From: JASFYU01 sp045046905
GTDB lineage: Bacteria > Bacteroidota > Bacteroidia > Flavobacteriales > Flavobacteriaceae
DNA: 49,173 nucleotides
Reading direction: 5' to 3'
Assembly: GCA_045046905.1 (NCBI GenBank)
Contig: JASFYU010000147.1
Coordinates: forward strand, 1 to 49,173
Shown here: positions 43,000 to 49,173 of the stretch, piece after piece
How the letters are laid out: each line of letters opens with the position of its first letter
Numbering within the stretch: the first letter of the stretch is position 1
Program-made: the position numbers and the translations under genes
The notes under the pieces: generated by a model
Seen by the model: the letters and a program-made list of their open reading frames with translations, nothing else
Database searches by the model: none
Told to the model about the DNA's origin: nothing

Positions 43000-44121
43000 T
43001 TATAAAAAGGTTTCAAGCAATTTGAAGAGTATGGCGCTCGCCAATGCGGCTATTGGCAATGTTAATATCCAAGAAAGTATGATTTTAGAAACCATTTTCA
43101 TATCGGTTTTTTTGGTTACCGTACCTATTCCGAAAATAGAACCTACAGAAACATGTGTTGTTGAAACAGGTAGGCCATGAATGCTTGCCGTGGTCACCAA
43201 TAAGCCAGTTATCATATTGGCGGTAAATCCTTGACCAGAATTCATAGGTGTGATTTTCTTGCTCATGGTTATGCCTACTTTTTTTGCATTCATAAGCCCT
43301 CCTATGGCCATTACTACTGCGATGGCGACCATACTCCATTTAATATCTAAAGTATTGATGACAAGTAATAAGCCTACAATTTTAGGAGTGTCGTTTAATC
43401 CACGGGCAAAGCTTACTACTCCTGAACTTAGATAGTGGAGCGCATCTAATATTTTTTGAAACGAAACGCCTAGTAGCTCTCCTTGATAGGTGGCGGTCAA
43501 ATCACTTTTGATTGAGGCCGTTAATGTAGACGGAGAATCCATTTGCATTTGATTGCCCACAGTGGCTAAGGTCCTAGGGCCTTCAACCTTTTGTATAGAT
43601 ATGCTGTCATTTTTGTTTACTCCCAAAAGCTTTCTAGAGAATCTAAAAAACAAATATGCGATAAGGCTCAAGACAGCGGCCATAAGAGGGCTGACGATTA
43701 AAGGCATTAAGAATGTTTTTCCGAGTTTTAAAAAATTGAAATCACTGCCTACGGCCATAACACCCGCGCCAAAAAGAGCGCCTACCAGGCTATGTGTAGT
43801 AGATATGGGCATTCCTATGCGAGTAGCAATATATACGGTGATGGCAGCGCCTAGCGCAATGGCGATTGCAAAATTCGGGGCCAAGATTAATTCATTGGGA
43901 ACCAAGCCTTTTCCTGAAAAATTCTTGACCAATTCTTCGGCTAAAAAAATGGCGACTACCGATCCAGAAAATGTAGTTATCGTTGCCCAAATTATGGCTT
44001 TCTTGTAATTGGTGGTTCCGCTTCCGAAGAGTGTTGCGACACCTTTAAAATTATCATTGGCACCATTGCTAAAGGCTAAAAAACATGCTGCTAGTAACAA
44101 GAGGATATAAACTAAACTCAT
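43000..44121 (-). CDS. PiT-family phosphate (arsenate?) transporter
   Basis: This 373-aa inorganic phosphate transporter of the PiT family has two GANDN-type repeats: AFSNGANDNFKGVATLFGSG near the N-terminus and SFARGLNDTPKIVGLL in the second half, plus about ten membrane helices. Arsenate is a phosphate analogue, so a role in feeding arsenic to the cluster is possible but only inferred. It lies 79 bp downstream of arsM. Confidence 0.88.
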   Translation of the reverse strand: MSLVYILLLLAACFLAFSNGANDNFKGVATLFGSGTTNYKKAIIWATITTFSGSVVAIFLAEELVKNFSGKGLVPNELILAPNFAIAIALGAAITVYIATRIGMPISTTHSLVGALFGAGVMAVGSDFNFLKLGKTFLMPLIVSPLMAAVLSLIAYLFFRFSRKLLGVNKNDSISIQKVEGPRTLATVGNQMQMDSPSTLTASIKSDLTATYQGELLGVSFQKILDALHYLSSGVVSFARGLNDTPKIVGLLLVINTLDIKWSMVAIAVVMAIGGLMNAKKVGITMSKKITPMNSGQGFTANMITGLLVTTASIHGLPVSTTHVSVGSIFGIGTVTKKTDMKMVSKIILSWILTLPIAALASAILFKLLETFL

Positions 44122-44200
44122 TTAATATTAGTTAGGATAATAGTCTCTTTGACGTATGCGGTGTATTTTGCTTACACAAAAAATCAAAATATCATTTTTT

Positions 44201-45166
44201 TTAGCAACAACCTCCGCCATTATAGTGCCAAGTACTTTCGCTTATATGAATTTGGTCATTTGCTTTTGTCAAAGCCGCCGCTGTTTTGTCGCAGATGGCC
44301 AAGGGTTGGTTCTGCATAAGAACGTGGCCCGCCTTATCGTCAAAATAGGCTTCATCACCATAGTAAATGGCCGTTTTTCCGGTAAAAATACAAGGGCCGT
44401 CTTCGGGCATAGGGTCTTTGATGGCCGCCACTTCTATTGATTCTATGAATATAAGTTCATCTGTTGAGTAATGGTTGGGCGAGAGTATACGATATGATTT
44501 TCGTGCCCTGATTTCGATGGTTCCGAAGCCTGCGTCGGTCAATGCCTTGACATATTCTTTTATCGGAATGCTTCCGCTAAGGCAAAGGGCTCGTAATCGA
44601 TCATCGTTTCTGAGGTCATGGTTCATGGGCTGTTCGCAGGTAGGGTCGCTCATCACTAATCTTCCGTGCGCTTTGAGTACGCGATACATTTCGGAAACTG
44701 CTTTTTTTAAATCTTCTGCCTTGAAAATATTAAATAAACAATTTTGCGCAGCGACATCAATGCTTTCGTCTTCAATAGGAAGATTTAGAGCATCACCTTT
44801 TACTAGGTTGACAAAATCGCTTTTAAACCAATTATTTTCTTGTTCCGCTACCTTGAAATTCTTTTGAGAAGCTTCTAACATTTCATCTACCACATCAACA
44901 CCTGTGACACCACCTTTTTGACGCGAAAAATAAGAGAATTGCAAAAGTTCCATTCCCCCGCCAACGCCGACGTATAATACTTTGGGGTTGTTGACTAAAT
45001 CTTGAGCTGAAACGGTACTGCCGCAGCCGTAATTCATTTCCTGCATTATTTTCGGAATAGAAAGTCCGGGAAATTGCCAAACGGGATTGGTTGTACAACA
45101 TAGCCCAACATCTGGTGTCAAAGCTGCTTCTTTATATAAATCGTTGGTTGCTTTTAAATAGCTCAT
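44201..45166 (-). CDS. arsM: Arsenite methyltransferase, arsenosugar type
   Basis: This 321-aa SAM-dependent methyltransferase has VLYVGVGGGMELL (about 63-75) for SAM binding and VTGVDVVDEM after it. Conserved-type cysteines for arsenite binding appear as C48 (YGCGS), C143 (AQNCLFN) and C195 (ALCLSG), and an extra GGGCC tail ends the protein. NCBI's arsenosugar-type ArsM family is the best match from memory. It would methylate arsenite to dimethylarsenic species, the likely substrate for arsenosugar assembly. Confidence 0.88.
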   Translation of the reverse strand: MSYLKATNDLYKEAALTPDVGLCCTTNPVWQFPGLSIPKIMQEMNYGCGSTVSAQDLVNNPKVLYVGVGGGMELLQFSYFSRQKGGVTGVDVVDEMLEASQKNFKVAEQENNWFKSDFVNLVKGDALNLPIEDESIDVAAQNCLFNIFKAEDLKKAVSEMYRVLKAHGRLVMSDPTCEQPMNHDLRNDDRLRALCLSGSIPIKEYVKALTDAGFGTIEIRARKSYRILSPNHYSTDELIFIESIEVAAIKDPMPEDGPCIFTGKTAIYYGDEAYFDDKAGHVLMQNQPLAICDKTAAALTKANDQIHISESTWHYNGGGCC

Positions 45167-45213
45167 AGATTTTGGTATTATTTATTTCATTGCGATAAAA
45201 CGCGCTGTGTGTA

Positions 45214-46035
45214 TTATATTATTTTTATTAATTCTTTGAATAATTTTATCATTTTAGGCTCGGTGTCTCCAGCGATTTTTATGATTTCCTGAATATTGAC
45301 TGGCTTTAGGTCGTCAGGGTCACATTCATCTGTCAAAACGGAAACCGCTATGATAGGTAGTCGTAAATGATTGGCGACAATTACTTCGGGTACGGTACTC
45401 ATTCCTACTGCATCGGCTCCGAGTATTTTCAACATGCGATATTCTGCCTTGGTCTCTAGCTGAGGGCCGACCACCGAGGCATACACCCCTAAGTGCAATG
45501 AAATGCCTTCTTTTTCGGCAATGGCTATAAGATGTTCGCGCATTTTTTTATCGTAAGGTTCGCTCATATCAACAAAACGATCTCCAAATTCGGAAACGTT
45601 TTTGAAGCTCAGGGGAGAACCTCCCTGTAAATTTATATGATCCTCGAGGAGCATTATATCGCCTTTTTTGTAGTCTAGGTTTATTGCTCCCGCCGCATTG
45701 GAAATAAACAATTTCTGTATTCCCAACATATGCATCACACGAATGGGGTAGGTGATATCTAAGAAATCATAACCCTCGTACAAATGGAAACGACCTTGCA
45801 TTACCACAACTTTTTTGCCCTCTATAGTGCCGTATATTAATTTTCCGGTGTGAAATTCTACGGTGGCCAATGGAAAAAAAGGAATGTGGTTATAATATGC
45901 TTCAATAGTGTTTTCAATAGTGTCTACTAATTTGCCAAGGCCCGTTCCGAGTACTATGCCAATTTCCGGATTGTCAAATCCTTTATTCTTTAAATAAGTG
46001 ACAGATTTTTCTAATTGTTTTTTGGTAATTCTCAT
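45214..46035 (-). CDS. Purine nucleoside phosphorylase
   Basis: This 273-aa PNP-I family enzyme has the GTGLGKLVDTI phosphate motif (30-40), FHTGKLIYGTIEGKKVVVMQGR, and SNAAGAIN. It would cleave adenine or another base from a nucleoside by phosphorolysis. In this cluster it could remove adenine from a dimethylarsinoyl-adenosine intermediate to give an arsinoyl ribosyl phosphate. Overlap with the upstream TIGR04282 gene is 4 bp. Confidence 0.9.
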   Translation of the reverse strand: MRITKKQLEKSVTYLKNKGFDNPEIGIVLGTGLGKLVDTIENTIEAYYNHIPFFPLATVEFHTGKLIYGTIEGKKVVVMQGRFHLYEGYDFLDITYPIRVMHMLGIQKLFISNAAGAINLDYKKGDIMLLEDHINLQGGSPLSFKNVSEFGDRFVDMSEPYDKKMREHLIAIAEKEGISLHLGVYASVVGPQLETKAEYRMLKILGADAVGMSTVPEVIVANHLRLPIIAVSVLTDECDPDDLKPVNIQEIIKIAGDTEPKMIKLFKELIKII

Positions 46036-46703
46036 AGGTTCTTTAAAAAGGGTTGAAAGGTCTTGATATCTTTTATGTCTTCATAGCGGTCAATATCATT
46101 TCGAGTTTTCAACAAATATACTTTTTCATTTCTTAGATCGGATTGAGTATTTTTCAATACGGTTTCCGTACCCCATTTTTTATTCTTGAACAGTTTGACA
46201 TTGAAAGCGGTCATTCCTAAAAGGTAATACCCGCCATCTGTGGCAGGGCCTATTACAAAATTATTTTCATTCAACATCAAAAAAGCATTTTCTATATCGC
46301 TGCCGTTCAGATCGAACATATCACTGCCGACAATACAGATTTTTTTATAGCCTGCCTCAAATCCTTCTAGAAAAGCATTTGCCATGCGTTCGCCCAGATC
46401 AAGGCCTTTTTGTAATTTTTTATTAAAAAAAGATTCGTCCCAAATATCATTCTTCCATATTTCCTCGGAATAATATACATGCTTGGCAGTAGGTACATCT
46501 TTTGTGATCGCTACGGTATGCCGTAATAGAAAGTTATAGATATCCAAGGCAGATTGGTCTCCGATGGTCGCCGCCAAACGGGTCTTGCATTTGCCCAGCT
46601 CAGGATTTCGCGTAAAAATAAGGAGCAGGCTTTTCGAAACTGCGCTAAAATCGTTTGTAGTGGCGGTTTCTTTTGTTTTTTCTTCAGACAAGATGGTGCT
46701 CAA
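46032..46703 (-). CDS. TIGR04282-like arsenosugar glycosyltransferase
   Basis: This 223-aa protein has the TIGR04282/DUF2064 pattern: IFTRNPELGKCKTRLAATIG (about 28-47), GSDMFDL (D-x-D-like) and GPATDGGYYLLGM. It is CofC/GT-A-like and proposed to be a nucleotidyl- or glycosyltransferase in arsenosugar synthesis. The start overlaps nothing upstream and the 3' end overlaps the PNP gene by 4 bp. Confidence 0.83.
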   Translation of the reverse strand: MSTILSEEKTKETATTNDFSAVSKSLLLIFTRNPELGKCKTRLAATIGDQSALDIYNFLLRHTVAITKDVPTAKHVYYSEEIWKNDIWDESFFNKKLQKGLDLGERMANAFLEGFEAGYKKICIVGSDMFDLNGSDIENAFLMLNENNFVIGPATDGGYYLLGMTAFNVKLFKNKKWGTETVLKNTQSDLRNEKVYLLKTRNDIDRYEDIKDIKTFQPFLKNL

Positions 46704-46757
46704 TGCGTATTGAATTAACGTATTAAAATTATGAGGTTTTTATAAGTCGAATATGGG

Positions 46758-47270
46758 TCAGTCTTTACTAGAAATAGAATCATATACTTTTTCTCCCTTG
46801 GTCAACAATTTTCCCCAATGCTTATTAAAGGCGTGTACTCTTTCGGTTTTGTTTCCTTGAGGAGTATAGACGGCATGTCCTTGGTTTTTCCATTCGAAAA
46901 TACCTCCGTATAAGTTTTTTACATTGCTGTAACCTAGTTTCAATAACTTTTCTCCAATATCTTCCGAACGTACCCCAATGGAACAGTATACAATAATTTT
47001 GCTGTTTTTATCCGCTACCTTTGAGGGTATTGCATCTTTTTCGAAGGCTTTGTACCCGACCCAAATGGCATTTTTTATATGGCTTACTTCAAATTCTTCC
47101 TTTTTTCTAGTATCCAGAAATAAAGCTCCTTCAGATAGTATTGCTTCATTTACATAGATATAGGGGATGGTTTCTTTATTGAGATTTTTTAATGTTCTGT
47201 TCAGCTTGTTTTGGCCAATGCTAGACGTGTAAAAAAGCAGAAAAAAGCTCAAGGATAGAAAGAATCGCAT
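46758..47270 (-). CDS. Rhodanese-domain exported protein
   Basis: This 170-aa protein has a signal peptide (RFFLSLSFFLLFYTSSIG). The single rhodanese domain has active-site Cys96 in VYCSIGVRSE and DTRKKEEFEVSHIKNAIW. It could transfer sulfur or oxidise/bind arsenic species in the periplasm. It is first in the cluster, 54 bp before the TIGR04282 gene. Confidence 0.85.
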   Translation of the reverse strand: MRFFLSLSFFLLFYTSSIGQNKLNRTLKNLNKETIPYIYVNEAILSEGALFLDTRKKEEFEVSHIKNAIWVGYKAFEKDAIPSKVADKNSKIIVYCSIGVRSEDIGEKLLKLGYSNVKNLYGGIFEWKNQGHAVYTPQGNKTERVHAFNKHWGKLLTKGEKVYDSISSKD

Positions 47271-47433
47271 ATCGAATATTGAGTAATTAAGGATAAAAAT
47301 ACGGTTTTATGTGTGTTCTGATAAGTGCCGAATGAATGATTTATAAAATAAATAACTTCAAAAAGGCGTATTTCAGTTTTTGACAAAGGCTCTCATTTTT
47401 TCTTAGTCGCTATTTTTATGTATCATAACATCG

Positions 47434-47449
47434 AGGTCAAACTCAGGTT
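47434..47449 (+). repeat. Dispersed repeat, copy 4 (one mismatch)
   Basis: AGGTCAAACTCAGGTT differs from the core by one G to A change. It lies in the intergenic gap between the rhodanese and GNAT genes, at the junction of two operons. Confidence 0.65.
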
Positions 47450-47553
47450 TATAAGAAAGATAAAGCCTTGTCAGATTGGTGTTCGCTTTGGTGCGGGTTT
47501 GTGAGCTACGGGTTTGGTGCTTCTTTGGGGTTTGAGAAAGCCTCTAGAATCAT

Positions 47554-48195
47554 TTAATCACTGTAATTTTTAATAACAAAGTTCCAATGGCATTTTTTAA
47601 ACAATTCGATAAACATATAAAGCTTAAGGTTTTTGGCATTTAATTTTTGTTTGAATTTTAATGTGGACTTGTTAAGATACGCGCTAACACTATATGGGGT
47701 GTTTCTTCCCATTTCATTTAATAGGAGATAGCTTTGATATCGTAAATAAGGTGCTAGATTTTTACCTCGATATGAATCAAATGTCCACATATTCAGTAAA
47801 TATGCTTCATTGTCTTTTAGTTTGAACTTTCTTTTCATAAAAATAAAATCGTTTAACTCGATAAACATAAAAGCTGCAATCTCATCTTTGCATAGTAAGC
47901 CAACACATAGTTGTCCGTTATTAAAACCTTCAATTATCTCTTGATTGTTCAGTCCAGGTAATTTATTGCAGACTGACTTTACTTCCTCCAATCCTAAGTG
48001 TTTTAGCGTGTAATCAGAAGGATTTTCTTTAATTTCAGGAGGTTTACTATCGCTTATGCCCTCTTGAACCCAGTAGTATGGAATAATGAGTATGCCTATA
48101 TTTGCTAATCGATTTGTTATCCCATGTAGAAATAATCCGTGACGCAAAATGTTGAACAGCCATTTTATTCCGTTTGTTTTAGTTCTTTTTTCCAT
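47554..48195 (-). CDS. GNAT-family acetyltransferase-like protein
   Basis: This 213-aa protein has a hydrophobic N-terminal stretch (possibly a membrane segment or amphipathic helix), then a C-terminal GNAT core with YRGKNLAPYLRYQ as the acyl-CoA loop. The substrate is not known. It lies 23 bp downstream of the BKACE gene and is probably cotranscribed with it. Confidence 0.6.
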   Translation of the reverse strand: MEKRTKTNGIKWLFNILRHGLFLHGITNRLANIGILIIPYYWVQEGISDSKPPEIKENPSDYTLKHLGLEEVKSVCNKLPGLNNQEIIEGFNNGQLCVGLLCKDEIAAFMFIELNDFIFMKRKFKLKDNEAYLLNMWTFDSYRGKNLAPYLRYQSYLLLNEMGRNTPYSVSAYLNKSTLKFKQKLNAKNLKLYMFIELFKKCHWNFVIKNYSD

Positions 48196-48218
48196 TATTT
48201 AAAATTACGAGGACATTT

Positions 48219-49085
48219 CTAACATTTACGGCCATATTTGCCATTGCCAGATTCTAAATTCATTTTTTTTCTAAATTCCTGTGAGGTCATAATTCGTTTG
48301 CCATTTGCATTTGCAATGACATGAATTCGTCTTAATAAATCTATATTTTTAGCCAGTTTTGTTCTAGCTTCGTCGTACCAAATATTGTCTTCTAGCCCAA
48401 CTCTAACGCCGCCTCCAATTGCGATTGAAAGTGAATTGACCTTTAGTTGGGTATTTCCAATTCCTGCTAAGCTCCATAGAGAATTGTCAGGAAGGTCTCT
48501 GATCATTATTCCGGCATGAATTAGGTCGGCTTGAGCACAGGCAATATTTCCCAATAACAGATTAAAATATAAGGGTGGACTTATGAGTTTTTTCTTTTCA
48601 AGATATTTCGCATAATTGATCATTCCTATATCAAATACCTCGAGCTCAGGAAGTATGCCTTTTTCTTTCATCAATGCGGCCAAATCTTGAATCATTTCAG
48701 GGCTGTTCATACTGGCAATGGCATTAAAATTTAAAGAGCTAAGTGTTAAGCTGCCCATATCGGGTTTTAATTTACCTTCTAACATTAAGGGGTCGCCCCT
48801 TTGCTCTAATTTATTATAAGTTCTGCCGCTAAGAGAAACACAAATTACAAGATAGGGGGCATATTCACGAATGCCGTCTATTATTTCAGCGTAGATTTCC
48901 TTTTTATAGGTAGGTTCTTGCGAAATTAAATCCCTAGCATGTAAATGAACCATGGTAATGCCAAGTTCAGAAGCTTGATGGACATCTTCAACAATTTCAG
49001 AAACGCTTACTGGTACATGTGGCGTCATCTCTTTTGTTGGAATCATACCAGTTGGTGTAAAGTTAAGTATCAATTCATCGGCCAT
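48219..49085 (-). CDS. BKACE (DUF849) family beta-keto acid cleavage enzyme
   Basis: This 288-aa TIM-barrel enzyme has HLHARD (about 47-52), LEVFDIGM and GGGVRVGLEDNIWYDE near the C-terminus. These are signatures of BKACE enzymes that cleave beta-keto acids with acetyl-CoA, as in lysine-type degradation, though many have unknown substrates. The operon partner is the GNAT gene; a joint role in a modified-sugar or amino acid route is possible but not shown. Confidence 0.85.
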   Translation of the reverse strand: MADELILNFTPTGMIPTKEMTPHVPVSVSEIVEDVHQASELGITMVHLHARDLISQEPTYKKEIYAEIIDGIREYAPYLVICVSLSGRTYNKLEQRGDPLMLEGKLKPDMGSLTLSSLNFNAIASMNSPEMIQDLAALMKEKGILPELEVFDIGMINYAKYLEKKKLISPPLYFNLLLGNIACAQADLIHAGIMIRDLPDNSLWSLAGIGNTQLKVNSLSIAIGGGVRVGLEDNIWYDEARTKLAKNIDLLRRIHVIANANGKRIMTSQEFRKKMNLESGNGKYGRKC

Positions 49086-49173
49086 ATGATTTTATTTTTA
49101 TTGGGAAATATAGCCTGTTAACCGTGAGAATCAATATAAAATCTTTCAAGGGTCATTAGTAACGTTAAGAGTA
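49086..49173. other. AT-rich right edge
   Basis: This is upstream of the leftward BKACE gene. I see no clear promoter motif and no start of another gene in the 88 bp visible. Confidence 0.4.

Noticed and set aside
43553..44008. 151-aa open frame on the + strand opposite the PiT transporter gene
   Set aside because: Shadow of a membrane protein gene; no motif or independent support.
41543..47270. Radical-SAM ArsS in the arsenosugar cluster
   Set aside because: I looked for a CxxxCxxC protein of about 340 aa on either strand and found none, including in the 283-bp gap at 47271-47553.
1..49173. tRNA or rRNA genes, transposases, prophage
   Set aside because: No cloverleaf-like sequence, rRNA segment or recombinase motif was noticed in intergenic regions or ORFs. 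A tRNA scan was not run.

Overview
The window looks like chromosomal DNA of a marine Bacteroidetes bacterium, most likely family Flavobacteriaceae (Maribacter/Zobellia-like; genus not certain). The evidence is the AT-rich sequence, the absence of Shine-Dalgarno sites, several TAnnTTTG-type -7 promoter elements, an arginine operon with N-succinylornithine-type transcarbamylase, a mevalonate pathway, and many lipoproteins. I see no rRNA, tRNA, CRISPR array, prophage or transposase.

Layout: (a) 1-7.4 kb, mostly + strand: a GDPD lipoprotein, a BaiN/HI0933-like flavoprotein, TspO (-), then diphosphomevalonate decarboxylase, a GHMP (mevalonate-type) kinase, a UbiA prenyltransferase and a pseudouridine synthase. 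A decayed gene sits at about 4.3-4.5 kb. (b) 7.4-9.5 kb, -: Gfo/Idh/MocA dehydrogenase and PhyH dioxygenase. (c) 9.9-22.2 kb, -: one long arginine/proline operon, transcribed as GNAT-argG-argC-proC-argD-proA-proB-argF'-SDR-argB-argE-argH, preceded by a 27-codon upstream ORF that may be a leader peptide. (d) 22.3-29.4 kb, -: FAD oxidoreductase, NosR/NapH-like membrane Fe-S protein, MORN-type protein and three glycosyltransferases. (e) 29.7-34.8 kb, +: DUF547 protein, outer-membrane protein, GH113-like lipoprotein, unknown lipoprotein and an Omp85-family barrel. (f) 34.8-40.1 kb, -: imelysin, di-haem c-type lipoprotein, second imelysin, HTTM membrane protein. Its promoter is flanked by two near-identical AT-rich operator-like sites exactly 60 bp apart. 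(g) 40.4-41.5 kb, +: periplasmic amidase. (h) 41.5-47.3 kb, -: an arsenosugar-type cluster (rhodanese, TIGR04282-like GT, PNP, ArsM, PiT transporter, DUF547, TIGR04283-like GT) without the radical-SAM ArsS. (i) 47.5-49.1 kb, -: GNAT and a BKACE enzyme.

How the genes work together: the arginine operon appears to encode the whole route from N-acylglutamate to arginine. Ser90 in ArgF', at the position that decides acetyl versus succinyl specificity, points to succinylated intermediates, and the GNAT at the head of the operon is the best candidate for the otherwise missing N-acylglutamate synthase. The imelysin/di-haem/HTTM operon looks like an envelope iron- or metal-handling module. The ArsM cluster looks like a pathway that methylates arsenic and glycosylates the product.

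A 16-bp motif, extended to an exact 28-bp match in two copies, recurs in four intergenic sites and is one of several dispersed repeat elements. All assignments come from reading motifs by eye; no database search was run.
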